Assembly (NCBI GenBank): GCA_963920765.1
Contig: OY987246.1
Location: 23,073,167-23,137,166, forward strand
Direction: 5' to 3'
From: Ulota crispa
Taxonomy: Eukaryota > Streptophyta > Bryopsida > Orthotrichales > Orthotrichaceae
DNA length: 64,000 nt
Shown: piece by piece, positions 10,851 to 23,936 of the stretch
Numbering within the stretch: the first letter of the stretch is position 1
How the letters are laid out: each line of letters starts with the position of its first letter
Made by a program: the position numbers and the translations under genes
The notes under the pieces: generated by a model
The model's input: the letters and a program-made list of their open reading frames with translations, nothing else
Database searches by the model: none
What the model was told of the DNA's origin: nothing

Positions 10851-11276
10851 TTAACCCGTAAACGCCAAGGAGGACAATTTTTGTTTTGATTTCAAAAAAT
10901 TTATCATGTATGACAGGATAAACCCGTTTTTTGATCATTTGATTTTTTGTCTTTCAAAAGTGATCATAAATAGATGGTTCATTGCAGAAGGCAAAAAAAC
11001 AACCTCACCAAATGCATTCATATTTTTTGGTAACTCAAATTGTGAGAAAATTCAAAGTCACTGTGCTAGGTCTCACGCTGCCCTTATTGCAATTTTCATG
11101 AGGTCAACATGTGCTAGGTCTCACGCTGCCCTTATTGCAATTTTCATGAGGTCAACATGCACTGTTGATTTTTGTAACTTTTAAAAACAATACTACAAGG
11201 TAGGCACATATCAAAACATTGTAGAAACTACATGGCAAGGTAGGCCGCAGTTACCTGCCCAACGATTAAGGGTTAA
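10851..11276. mobile_element. TTAA-bounded element (family B), copy 2
   Basis: Left TTAACCCGTAAACGCC; right, read inward, TTAACCCTTAATCGTT. The interior (AAGTGATCATAAATAGATGG, ATGCATTCATATTTTTTGGT) matches the reverse complement of the element at 25466-25835. A 48-bp internal tandem duplication (GTGCTAGGTCTCACGCTGCC) lies at about 11061-11158. Confidence 0.75.
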
Positions 11277-11963
11277 ATAGAAAATTTTATGAAAGACTTA
11301 TCCTAAAATATAAATTGTGCTTGGCACCTATTGTTATCTTGTGTTGTGTTAGTTTTTGAAACAACTAAAAATAAGTGCAAGAGAAGTTGTCTTGTTGTAA
11401 AGGAGATGTCAAGGTTGTGCACCCCCTCCAAAAAAAAAAAGGTGCCAAAAGATTAATTGGGCCCTTGCAAACTTGGAATCAAACTCAACTCATCATCTAC
11501 TTTGGTGGTTCTTTTTTGGATGTTGTCCCACGTTAAGAATTGAACTAGAGCTATATATTTCTTACTTTTGGAAAACCATCCTCTCTTCTTGTGAAATAGA
11601 GAAATACCCCAAGGTGTGGGTACTACTTTCAAGATAACTCTAATGAGAGGTTATTTGGGTAGGTAACTAGGTACCATACCCTCTTTAGCGATTATTGACA
11701 ATTTTTTGTCAAACACTGGCGGTATTCAAATCCATTTGAAGTAACAGTTCATGGGTATGGATGCAAGTACTAGTGATATAAACTCGCTTTTTTTTGGCAA
11801 AAGTCAGAGTGGTTGGTTGGGGTCAATTCTCCGAGACAAAGTTGTCATTTGTATGACAAGCATCCTCTGTTGTACTTTTGAACAATAGAAATCCGGTTTG
11901 TTGAAATGGTCCATGCAGTCAAATAAAGCAAGAGAGTTTGGTTGCTTTGAAATGGGCGGATCC

Positions 11964-12155
11964 ATGCAAATATCTTTGCAGTAAAATGGTGAGACATGAG
12001 CAATGAGTCAAGATTCTATGAATGGGAATTGATTGTCATTCCAAAATCAATAAAAAAACTAAAAAAAACATCAAATTCTTCAAGAGACAAATGTTTAAAA
12101 TGCACAACTATATGGTCTTATGTACACAATCATTGGTAAAATTTAGGGAGATTAC
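11964..12155. mobile_element. MITE family D fragment, left part, probably split
   Basis: AAAATGGTGAGACATGAGCA, GGGAATTGATTG, AAAATCAAT and GTTTAAAATGCACAA match the left two thirds of the intact copy at 59565-59812. The matching right end (AGCTCACAGCTCAC) appears at 13371-13412 after a TTAA-ended element, suggesting a later insertion split it. Confidence 0.55.
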
Positions 12156-12442
12156 AAATAGGGGCATGGTTTCAAAATAATTTATAAATTTTTGTGAATT
12201 TTTTTGGTTTGGAAATTGGTTGATTTTGATACAACACATTAAATGTTAGTTAACTTTCAAAAACTTAAAGGCTTCTCCAAATCAAGCCTAAAAAAGAAAT
12301 TTTAACAAAGGGAATGGAAACTTTTGGAGAGAATTCTATTATTTTTGGAAATTAGCTCATATTTAAGGTGATGTATCTAAATCAATCAATGTCCAAACCA
12401 AAAAAAATTACAAAAAATTACAAATTATTTTGAAATTGTACC

Positions 12443-13359
12443 TTCCCTGAGTGTCCTCTCAGGGGACAAATGAGATTTTGGGCAGGTACCTAGAGCCTCA
12501 ATTTTTGTCATGATTTTTTGAGACATTTTTTGAAGATAGGAAAACACATTTGCTTTTGGGAAATATCATTTTTATTCCAATCTCTGCCCAGGAGCAAAAG
12601 TTATGCTCATATAAGCACAAATTTATGGAGATTGGGCAGCAAAAAAATATTTACAAAAACTTGAATTTTTTTTTGAATTTTTTTTTCTCATAGGTTATAG
12701 TTTTTTCTACATTTGAAGCTTTGATTCTTTCCATTTGGACTAGTTATGACAAAGTTATGGACAATCTTGTTTTTGGGGCAATTCAAGCATCTTCTTGAAA
12801 AAATAACTTATAAACTTCATTTTTGAATGTAATTTTAACATTTTTTCAAAAAACAATTTTGGAGAGGGTGAATTTTTCTTTCTAGAACAATCTCACCATT
12901 GGGATTATTGTGTTTCAATTTCATTGTAGGGTTATTAACAATCTAAGTTTTTGTTCAATTTCATACCTTCTTCCACCTAATGTTTTTTTTAAGAATGAAA
13001 ATTAAGTATTTTTTGTTTTGGTTTTTTTTGGAAGATTCTCAACTCAATTTTCCACCATAAAAAAATAAACCTCAGAAATCTATGGTGCAAAAATTTTAAA
13101 TTAGAAAAGTTCAAAGTCAAAGAATCTAGTCATGCAAGGTGCAAAAAATTTGTTTTTTACACTTTGAACGCAAATATCTTGCAATCTGGGTGGTCAAAGT
13201 TATTGAATCTTTTTTTTCACATTCTTGTACTAGTCTAGTACAAGATCCTATGACTAGATATGAAAAAAGACCAATTTTCAAACTTTTTCTTTTTGCAATA
13301 GAAATGACAATTTTGAGTGTCTTTTGACAAAATAAAGGCCCCAGGGATTTAGGGGTTAA
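12443..13359. mobile_element. TTAA-bounded element (family B), copy 3, left end degraded
   Basis: The right end, read inward, is TTAACCCCTAAATCCC. The proposed left end CTTCCCTGAGTGTCC has lost the TTAA. About 917 bp, AT-rich, no transposase. Boundaries on the left are uncertain. Confidence 0.45.
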
Positions 13360-13841
13360 CCAAAAAAAACCAAGCTCACAGCTCACAGAGACCACTGCTC
13401 ACGGTATAGTATTCCGTAAGTCATGGAGGATTCAATGATCATATTAGTCACATAGTTCAAGGACATACAAAATTTACTTTCTTACATATTTGGTTTTACA
13501 AAGCTTCTATTGCATGCATTTGAAATCATTCATCCTTCATATAATGGACATTTGCACTCTTAGAGGTTAATTCCAAGAGTCAAGGCTCATTTGGAACGTC
13601 AACAAATCCTCACATTTAATTAGTTCAAATTTGGGATTCAATCCAAAAGCATTTGCATTAGGAGTACATGCCAAAATTTTGATTTTTTTTTCAATGCTCA
13701 AATGACAATATCTAACAGGGTTCTAAGGCCAAAGTTTAGGCTGATCGAATACAAAAGGCCAAATTTTGGCCTTCAGGTCATTGCCAAATTTTATTAAGAA
13801 GGGAAATCATTTAAACAAAAAAAAGTTAGATGGTCAACACC

Positions 13842-14163
13842 TTAGAGCATCTCCACCAATGCCCTCTCAAGGTTTGATACACGCCCAAAGTGGATGAAAA
13901 GTGCTGAGGGCTCTTTCCAAATTCCTCTCAAGACACTCCATCCTAGCATGTCTAGCAAGGGTCCTTTAAAACATTATTTATCCTTATTTTAGTGAACTTT
14001 ATCCTCTACTTTCCGTGATAAGTGATCAAATGATTATTCATGGGGCATGTTGAAGTGCAAGGCCACCTTTTTGAAAAGCATGGGTGGAGATCAAGGAGCT
14101 TGAGGGCCCTTCAAAAATAAATGGAAACCTTTGAACAAGCCAAGACCAATGAAGATGCTCTTA
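13842..14163. mobile_element. Small inverted-repeat element, GAGCATCT ends
   Basis: TTAGAGCATCTCCACCAATG on the left is mirrored by GACCAATGAAGATGCTCTTA on the right. The ends resemble those of the element at 27498-27845. No target duplication seen. Confidence 0.55.
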
Positions 14164-14860
14164 GGATGGCAAAAAAAAATTCTCAACAATTCTCCTTGGC
14201 TCTTTCTTTACCTCTTTTTTTTTTGTATTTTTGCAAGGCTTGCATTAATAGCGACAATTTTTGGGCGTGAAGACCTTTAAATGCAAAAAAACTTGCTCTC
14301 CTCATGCTCTTGTTGCAACAAATGCTTTTAATCATTTTTTAACTCATCAAAACTCAAAACCTAGTTCAAACAACCCAAAAATTTCACAATCACAATTCTC
14401 AATGTAAAGAAGCCCTCATCAATTTAGATTTAGGATTTAGAGTTTTAGCAACAAGTAACGGTTGACGCTTGCTATGATACGCATCCACCAATAGAATTTT
14501 ATTAAAAATTTCATATGTTATATAGAATGCAAAATAAAATTTTGATTTTAGTAATATAATATCACAGAGAGTGGATGTGATAATATAGAGGTGCTTGTGA
14601 TTTAGTAGTATGATAGCTAATCATAGGAATCTTATATGCGACCACTGTCCTTGCGACTCCTGTCACTGTCTGCGACTGCCTGCAGTGATAACCGTAAAGC
14701 CAGGTACCTTTCTGAGCTGCCTTCTAGAACACCGTAGGGCATGATTTAAGAAGGTATGAATTTAGAAGCTTCCAGTGCAAATGGATGAGAACCGTTCATC
14801 TTTATCTCTATCCTCCAACTGTAGCAAACCATTGCTTGCCTCTGGGCAACTCGGTCAAGG

Positions 14861-15170
14861 CCGGGCCACACAGACCGAAACCGGCGTTTCAAAACGTCGG
14901 TTTGTGAAAAACAGGTGTCTTAATTACTTATTTCAGTAAAAGCAGATCCTTTGAAGTTCAAGGGCTCATTTTTTTGGTTTGTTTAAAAACGTTGGTTTTG
15001 AGAGTTCATAAATCGGCGTCTCAAACTTCTTGTCCTAGAATGGTGGAGAGATTATCTTTAGCTGCACAGTAAATGAAAACTTGGAAAAGTGATTGTCTCT
15101 TAGTTTTCCAAAAATACAAGTTACTCTTCATCCGTTTCAAAACACTGGTTCTGAGCCTGTGTGGCCCCGG
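14861..15170. mobile_element. Inverted-repeat element, CCGGGGCCACACAG ends
   Basis: CCGGGCCACACAGACCGAAA and its counterpart CTGAGCCTGTGTGGCCCCGG form terminal repeats extending about 40 bp (GTTTCAAAACG on both arms). Internal subterminal repeats of GGTTT..GTTTTGAGA type are also present. Only one copy is in the window. Confidence 0.65.
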
Positions 15171-15435
15171 CATCAGTTGTTGCCAAATTCCGTACACCAA
15201 ACAGTGCATTTATGTTGCCCTATTTTAATTTCTAAATATTTCACACTATTTTAAAAAAATTACCAAGACTACAATTATGGTTCCTGTGTCTGTTTTCACC
15301 ATTCTCCATTCTTTATTTTCCACTACCCACAAAAGAGACACACCTTCCATGAAAAATTGATGGCATTGGTTCCTATTTTCCCTCCACCACTTCTCATTCT
15401 TGACGGAAGTTTGATTCGTGGAGAAGGTGTGACTA

Positions 15436-15715
15436 GCGTTTAATTTTTTGGCAAAATTTGCCTAATTCTTACCTCAAAACCTGAGTGTCAAATGTAACTC
15501 TAGAAAAATTCTTGAAAAAAAAGGATGATTTTACCAAATCCCTCCCCACATTTGCACTAGATTCACCAACTTTTGGATGAAAGCTACTAATATTAGTAGA
15601 TTTCATGGATGAATGTAAACACACAATCTGTCCAACTCTATCCAAATTTTCCTTACCTGCTGACATGGTGGGGTGCGTGTCGCTCTACCAGGAAAAACCA
15701 AAAATTAAACGCTGG
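15436..15715. mobile_element. MULE-like MITE with exact 9-bp target duplication
   Basis: GTGTGACTA occurs at 15427-15435 and 15716-15724 exactly flanking 280 bp with inverted ends AGCGTTTAATTTTTTGG / CCAAAAATTAAACGCTGG. A 9-bp duplication is typical of Mutator-like elements. Confidence 0.75.
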
Positions 15716-16612
15716 GTGTGACTACCCCAGTTGTTTCCCAACTCACCAACTCCGGTAAAAGTCTTGGCCCTTTGTCAACTTTACAGGCACATGAAAGTCT
15801 GCCCCCACCCCCACCCAAGTTATCAATCACAGCAGACCGCTGTGACAAGTAGGCTGACCTGGAAAATAAGGAGGTTTTTATTTTTCTTCTAAAATGTCAG
15901 CTGAAGGGAGGATTCGGTAGGGGGTCAGGATTTCCAAAATGTTTTCATTGGATATTATTTTCAGTTCTGACTGCCATGCTAGAATCATGGGTCCCTTGTG
16001 GCTGATGAGTCTTGAGTCTTGAGTCTTGACCGGTCCTAGACTTCATATTTCATGAGTCATGAGTTTATGGCTCATGACTCATGGTATTGGATTAATTATA
16101 AATTTGACTTGCTTGTTGTCTACACTCAAATTGGTCAAAGATCCAATGAGTCAATGATTCTATGATTCAATAAGCTTAGTATTGACGTCATTGCCACTTG
16201 CTCTTCTAATGTTCTCTTGTGAACTTTTCATGTAGGAAATTGAAGGCCCCCTGACGCAGCCATTCTAGAAGGAGAATCTTTATCAATGTTTTTGTCTGTA
16301 ATAATATCCGTGCAAGGTGGGGACCCTGGCATGATACCACCCTTTTACAGCATCTCCACCCATATGGGAAGTTGGGCAATGGGCACACAACGGAGTGGAG
16401 AGACTTTTGGATGAAAAGGAAGTAATCTATGCATGGACGTGTCATGATATTTTTCTTGGCATAGCAAAAATTGCAGTTTTCCCGTGTATGGCAACTCCTT
16501 CAAATGTTATATTTTCTTCTCCAAAAGAGATTGTATAACCAACAATGGAGAGTCTATTTGCTTTTTTTTGCAAGCAAAGAGATTTGTCATTGGTTGAATA
16601 TTAGTTTACCTA

Positions 16613-16922
16613 CCCTAAATAATGCAATTAGGTTGCCCCACATTATTTTCTTGACATTTCAAACTATATGGATACTTACTAATACTACAATGATTTTTGA
16701 TAATAATTGCCACAATTAACAAATTTTAACAACAAAAAGGGATTGACAACAACATTTGTGTTGTGTAAAAATGGACTAGTGGAGTCCAAGTCGCAAAACA
16801 TGTGAAATCTTAGTACCTCAAGAGTAGCATGTGCCTCCAAGTGGCCAAACACTGAGTTATGACATAACTTTCCAAGGTAAAGCAACTTGATTATTAAGGC
16901 AACCTAATTGTAATATTTAGTG
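16613..16922. mobile_element. MITE family F, copy 2
   Basis: Ends CCCTAAATAATGCAATTAGG and CCTAATTGTAATATTTAGTG are inverted repeats. The interior is a diverged version of 9705-10005. Confidence 0.6.
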
Positions 16923-17246
16923 TCCTTAAATGGGTAGGGAAAATAAATGGTTAACGGGTATAAACAAGAAACATTGTGTTCCCAATATTGAAGTCTTTGA
17001 GGTCAAATAGACTAGAGATGCCCTTACAATGCAAATGCCATCTTAGAGGGCAAATTCCATCCAAATGGGAAAACAAGATGTTTTTGGGTTCTAACTGAAC
17101 CAAAGATGTTTCACTTTATAATAAATTGATATCTTGTAGATGCATTACTCACGGTTCAAGTTTAGTGATTGCTTAAGTTTGTTTGTACAACTTTGGACAA
17201 ATCCACTCATAATTAATTCATTTCTTGTTTTTGAAGTATTCTTATG

Positions 17247-17392
17247 ACCTATGGTACGTTGCTCTAAAAGCAACCATGTTCTAAATGCGTTCTCTATCTA
17301 GAAATGAGTTACAGGTTTCTTCAGATACCTATTACTATCATTGATGAGTTAAGTAAGTTTGAATGGTTTGTTTATGGACCTCCTACCTTATG
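17247..17392. mobile_element. MITE family E, copy 2 (short form)
   Basis: Shares GCAACCATGTTCTAAATG and the GGACCTCCTACCTTA end with copies at 26293-26463 and 61667-61818. About 145 bp; the left end is degraded. Confidence 0.55.
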
Positions 17393-20300
17393 TATAGTTG
17401 ATTTTGGTGATTTTTGAAAGTGCTATCTATAATGTATTGTATTATACAAGTTATTTTTGTTATTATGTCTGGCTTTAGTAACACTAACTTGCACAATTTT
17501 GAGAAATAAGTGAAGTTGTAAGGTGCACTAATAAGATGGTTCACAATAATTTAAATTGATTCAATATATTGTGGGGTATGGTAATTAGAATACTATTTTA
17601 GATAGTGTGACACAAATGGTTGAAGCCCATGGAAGTTTTGCTAGCCCATATCTCAACTATGTAATGTATGAATGATGTTGCATAGTAGAGGTTGTGTCAT
17701 AAAGTTGCTAGTTGAGTTAAGCCAAAAGATTATGGACAAGCTGTACTTGGAGAACAAGTGCAAGTTACACACCAGACATAACACTAATTAGACATAATTT
17801 GCTCAAATCAATATGAAGAGATCTTGCACTATTTAAAGTGTTGCACTAGTTAAAATAATTTTTGTAGTAAGATGCAAATGGAGATAATTAAAAATTACAT
17901 CAAAATACTCTTGATCTTCATTCAAAAAGTAAATTATACTTTAGATTGTTTATTAAAACAATTCAAGTGAGATTCCAAAACAATTTTTTCAATATATAAA
18001 CACTTTAGGTGCTTCAATGAATTTTTTTTGTACAATCAAGTGAATAAAATTACCTTCCTTATGAACCAAGTTGAGGTTTCAATATAATTGCCAAATAATT
18101 GTGAATTTTCTATGCTATAAATGTTATGGCTAATACAAACAACTTGTTGTCTTGGCAATGTTCATTTTGATTTATTTGTCACAAAACATTGTAAAAAAAC
18201 ATAATTTTCACTAGATGAGAATGTTGCTCTCTCCTAAAGTTTAAATTGTTTGAATCCTATATTCTAAGGCATCTAAGTCCTCACATAAGATGTTTTATGG
18301 TTCAACAAGTCAATTTACAATAATCTTCATGATGTGCATGATCTCTACTTGATAAATAACTTTTGGTAATGGCCATTAATTATACTTAGCTAGTGGCCCC
18401 TTGCCATGCATCCCCATCCACTTATTAGATAATTTTGTAACAAATTTAATTTTAAAAGAAAAGCTCCATGTGGGTAGTAATATATAAAATGAAGCTCTAT
18501 TAAACAAGCGTCTTCTAAGTTACAAATGTGTTAGAATGATAGCCATACCATCAATTGTATCATTTCCTTGGCTTTAACCCATACAAATGGAATTCATACA
18601 TGCACCAAAAATAATTTTCAGGATTGTAAATTTTAAGCAAAAATAGAGGAATGATGTACAAAGCTACCTATGGACTATACATATAATCATGAACTTCCTA
18701 TGTCCATAAACATCTTAAGACCTTTTAATATTTTGCAAGTATCTTCAATCCAATCATTTGCAAACAAAAACAAGTTTTGGATTATTACTATGGTGAAATA
18801 AGGTATAAGAAGACATGCTATTGCTAAAACTTGAATTACATTGACCTTCACCTTGCCCTATCGACCATTTTATTTGATGTTGCCATACTTTAGATAGCAT
18901 CATTTTGGCTACTAAAAATCAATCACCATTCTTTTTTTCAAGCTAGATTGGATTTCCTTTCTACGAGTGAAAAACAAAATTATGTTTTTCTTCTAAAAAC
19001 CATTATTTTCCAAGTACCTAATCAAATTTGGAAAAAGTTTATCTTTTTTTGAATATTAGTGAGTATGATGGCAAATCCAACCATATACGTATAATCTATG
19101 AGCTACATTCTAAAACATCATTCGGAAGTTATCACCAAATGACTCTTTCGAGTTGCGCTTTTATCACACATCTTTGTATTTTATTTTGTGAAGATCTACG
19201 TCTTGATTGTCAAGGGAATTACAATCAATTGATTCTTCTCTAAGTCAAAACCTAATTCGGTTGTGGAAAAAAGATTTCATCTAAGCACATGCAAAGTAAA
19301 GATTTGTGAGTGTTAAATATAGGCTGATTCCTTTTTTTTTTCATTACCAAATCGCCCAAAACAAACCCATTCCCAAATTTTTTTTGCATCTCCCGAAATT
19401 ATTTTCCCTTGAATTACTTGTCAATTTTTTTAATTCTTTGCAAATGGTTTAGTCCTTGCTTCAACCAAGGAGTTAGAAATTATCAGCTCCATACAATAAA
19501 ATAAAAGTTTCCTACATCTTGAATTAGTGTGGACAACTTTCAACCCCACTAAAACAAATATATGGTGGCTGATACAAGGTTTGAACATATTTCCACATAA
19601 TACACTCACAACATGTTTACACTAGCAATTAAGGCTGTTTTGGAGCTCTTCGAGGTCTCAATCCATGATTTTCATTGATCCAATTTTCGAGATTAATTTC
19701 AATGCCTTCATACAGGAGCCAACGCCAAATTCTTACAAAATAGAGTTTAGTACTAAAAAGACAAGACTTAACATGGCTCCAAGGTTAAAATCTAGGTCCA
19801 TAAAGATGGAGGATCACTTTGTGACTTTGAGGCCATTGTCAAATGTCATCAAAATTCAACTATCTTAACAAAATTGCATTTCGTTTTTCGAAGTGGTCAA
19901 AACCTTGAAATGAAAACTGAGATCTCAACTACTCTACTTGATTTCTTTCTTCAAGTGTTCTGCAATATTTATAATAGTTACGACCTCAACTTTTTGGTCT
20001 AAAGGACTTTACACTAAAGACAAAAGGCTTATGAAATACTCTCAACACAATAAGTGAAATTATTTTCCGAATAATTGTACTTGGTCTCTTCCCTTGAATC
20101 TTGTCCATTCAATTTTGATACTTGAAAACAATGTCTAACCAAATTTTAAGTTCCATCAATAAAAACCCAACATTTCTCATTTTCATCTGCTTTTTTGAGT
20201 GCATGCACCGGATATTGCCTACATATTTATACTATAACCAGATACTTTAGGAAAATTGACTAATTCCTATTCAATAAATTCAGATTTTGACCGGTGATAG

Positions 20301-20733
20301 TCCGATACTGTCAATTTGTTGGGCTGACTTTGTTTTGTTTTTCTGCATCTCCCTGCTCATTGCTTGGAAGTTATAGCCTCAAGTTCTCAACTTTTTGTCC
20401 TCAAGGCCAAAGAACACCGTCATTGTACTCCTCTTTTAATATGTACTTGAAACTGTTATTGAGATCACATGTGCTGAAATTTTGATACGGTCACCCCCAA
20501 GTTCAGATATCCTAGTGTAAAGGGCCCTTAGAATGAGTACGGCTTGTGAAGAAGGTTAGCCCTCCCTTGCACAAGTTTGTCAATTTCTGTAGACTTTTGC
20601 ACCAGAACTATGACCACATGACTTTTATTGATACCTGATTCTTTGCATATCATTATTCAACCTGACAAAGGGATTCCCAGTGTTGTAGATAATTTGGTAA
20701 AACTCAACAAATAAAATTGGAGAAGATATGTAG
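17393..20733. other. AT-rich spacer, nothing recognised
   Basis: About 3.3 kb on which I see no gene, structured RNA or clear repeat. Confidence 0.4.
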
Positions 20734-21002
20734 TAAGGGTAATGCTGAATCGGGAGCAGGGATCCATGAGGCGTGAGCGATGAGCATAGTTTTTTTTAAT
20801 ATAAAAATCAAAATATTAAATTTCACTTATAAATGTGTACGTAGGACCTTCTAATTGTGCAACATAAACAATCGTCTTTAGTAAAACATGCAATTTTTAA
20901 GTATTTCCATTGATTTTGAGTTCAAAATTGGTTCTTGATCACAAAAATTTGGCTCATCGCTCATGGGCTCACTATTTTACGCTCACAAAATAGCGTCATC
21001 CA
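20734..21002. mobile_element. MITE family D, copy (inverted orientation)
   Basis: Read on the minus strand it begins GGATGACGCTATTTTGTGAG and matches 62187-62420 and 59565-59812. Flanks ATATGTAG / ATATGTTA are a likely 8-bp duplication (6 of 8 bases match). Confidence 0.65.
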
Positions 21003-22272
21003 ATATGTTAATGTCATGCAACTAAGGAGTATGTTAATCCAAGTATTGACTAAGAAATAAAGCTTCGTATCAATTGGAAACACATTTGTTCAAAATTCAT
21101 TATTTTCATGATTGATTTTCGTCTAGTAGTGCAAGAAGGCTTGAAATTGAAACACAAGTTGATTTCTAGGAAGACTTCATTGATGGCAAGAAAATGCTCC
21201 AATTAGGTCGTTGGTTATATGATTGAATTTCTTTATCTACGTATGGGTTCAAGCACTTTAAATTGTTTACAATGTTAAAAAAGATGCATCCTATTGGGGA
21301 TTTTTCATTTATAAAAAAAATTAAATTAGTTTATTTTTAGATATCCTGCCGTCTTGCACTACCATTAAGAATTACACTGTCTAACTCTTTTTGCACAAAC
21401 CTCAAAGATACCTTGCTATTGTTGTTGGACCTCTAAAGCTTTTTTTGGCATTTATTCATCGTAGACTCTTCAAAGTTGTTGTTTCTTAGTAGGTGATAAA
21501 AACAAAACAAAACATAAAATTTTCTCATTCTTGAACTTATCACCTTATCTTGGGTTAGTAAAAACATTTGTGGGAAAATATTTGGACCATTTGCCCGTGT
21601 AGATTGTAAGATATTGATGTTTGAAGTGCACTGAAAAACGTTTTGTATACTTATGCAACGCCTTAGAAAGCATGCACATAAGAGATTTTTTTTGATAGAA
21701 TCACCAACATGTGCACCCTTGTTTGAAATAGCTGTTAATACTTATAACTTCCATTCATTTTTGGGGGACTAGATGTTCCTTTGAACAAGATTCAACAATT
21801 CCATTGAATTTTTGACGCATTTAATGGCTGCTAAGTATAATCTAGAGGTGAGTTTTTAATAAATCTAGGGCCCGCTTCAACCTCACCTAAATCCCCCTCC
21901 ACCCTTTTTATTTTTCTTCATATGAACCTTGAGGTGAAAATTTTCACCTAAAGAAAAACGTTGAATTTTAGAAAGCTATCATGATATGTCAAATTTAAAT
22001 ATTTGAAAACCATTTTTGGACTCAATGACCATTGATAGTCTCCTACGCTTAAATAAAGTAAAATTGAGCAACTACAATATAGAGGCAAATTTGTAGTGCT
22101 TCATTTGTTGGTAAATAAATGGAACATTTTACTTTGTAGTGTCCACATAAAAGAGGAGAGGAGTAGTTGGAGGAAGATGGAAGAAGGCTCTACACTTCCT
22201 GAAAACCTCACCTCCGAGTTATTAATGGTTGCTTCCAATTATTTCTAGTACATAGCCACTTGATTTTTCTTA

Positions 22273-22613
22273 GGGGCTATTCACACTACATTCCACGTCC
22301 TATATCTGAACAAATATCCCAACTTAGTTGAGTTGTTAAGGCAAAAAGGAGTACTAAAGGAAGTTCTTAATGTTTTATGCAAAAATATTGGTGGCACTTG
22401 GGCTGAAAGTTGGGTTTAGTAAAATGGTCAATTTTAACTTGGAGCAAAGTTTCATCTTCTTTGGTGTCAAAATTTTCAAAATGTGTTGTCATGTAAGCAA
22501 CCTGGAGGTAGGACTTGGTACATGGTGTGAAGCACCAAGTCTCATCTTTTGATTTTACACCAATCAAATTCTTAAATTTCAATAGAATGTGAGACATAGT
22601 ATGAATTGCCCTT
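22273..22613. mobile_element. MITE family G, copy 1
   Basis: Left end GGGGCTATTCACACTACATT, right end ATAGTATGAATTGCCC. The interior (AAAGGAGTACTAA, GCAAAAATATTGGTGGCACT) aligns with the copy at 50441-50822. Confidence 0.65.
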
Positions 22614-23680
22614 CATGTGTATTTGAATGGGATTTGACAATTTCATCCATTTTTTACCCAATATTAAGGTAGCTAGTGTAAAAAGGAGGTAAGTTAAAGG
22701 TTGCTTTACACTATGGTGGAGAAGTGCTCCAATTAGTCAAGAAGTTTTACCCAAGACATGGCTATTTTGAGGCCACCAATGGGATGTTGGACAAGATGCA
22801 AAGATAATAAAATAATGAAAGAAGAAGTCTTGACTAGTTGTAGTGTAAACACTAAGCAGAGAAGTCTCTTGGACATTTTCACAAATTGAAATCCATTAGA
22901 CAACTTAACCAAGGGAAAATTTTGACTGGTCACAACAAAGAAACCATAACCCTAACGGATCTCCCCATATGTACATTTTGATTTTGTAGTCACTTTTAGG
23001 ACAAAGCTTTGAGAAATTAGCCATCTTCCTTTTGGAAATACAAAAAAAAATTCTTCTCTTTTGGAAACTGATTTGTATGGAATTATCAAGAATTAAACTT
23101 TTCTTTACCAAAATTAAATAAAATTTATTATAAAATTTTCTTTAAAAAAAATTCTCAATCTAGTTATTGTGTTAGTACTAAGTTAATAAATTATAAGTTG
23201 AAAAAAATAAAAAAATAAGATACTATAAATAAGGCTATTTGTTGGATTGTTTGTTTGTTTGTCACATTGAGATCTCCTAAACTATGTGTCCTTCCGTTGC
23301 ATGCTTGGTGCCATTAGAAAGCTTTTGACAAGGAGGGGTGCACAAACTTGGTTTCATGACATTTGGGCTTACGGTGGGAAAGTTATTGAATTTCAAAACT
23401 TTTAATGGATTAAAAATGTAAAACATTACTTTTACTTTTATTTGATGGCATTGGATAAATTTTAAAAAAAGAAAAAGAAAAAGAAAAGCATGATTAAATC
23501 ATGATGAAAATTGGGCCAATGCCACAAGGCCACGCAAATAAGATACTAAATTAATACTAATTTGGAACTTCTTTCATTTAAAAAAATATAAAAATTCAAG
23601 AGAAAGATACATATCTTAATTTTATTTAAAAAATAAAAAAATCCCTTTAAGAATTAATCCTAAAAAAATTCTAAATATTG

Positions 23681-23759
23681 CAAACCCCTGAATGCCCACG
23701 ATGCCAAGTCTCAGTGTTGAAAACACCACATTTTGGTGTCATAGGCATTTAGGGGTTAA
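23681..23759. mobile_element. TTAA-ended hairpin (family B), 79 bp
   Basis: AACCCCTGAATGCCCACGAT and the right end, read inward TTAACCCCTAAATGCC, fold into a near-complete hairpin. The left TTAA is CAAA. Probably a deletion derivative of a family B element. Confidence 0.55.
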
Positions 23760-23936
23760 AAAAGTAAAAAGCCAAAAAAATATAAAATTAAAGAAATAAC
23801 TGAAAATACTCATTTTGATAAAATAGGATTGTCTAAAATATCAAAATATGAAAAAGAAAAAAGATTGAAAATTCCTTGTCAAAACACAAAACTCTTCACA
23901 CAACCCCCACATTCAAGTTAATGTTTCACTGTAAAT

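Noticed and set aside
16000-16090. Reiterated CTTGAGT and CATGAGTCATGAG motifs as a possible regulatory cluster
   Set aside because: Short low-complexity repetition resembling the subterminal parts of family D MITEs; no promoter context.
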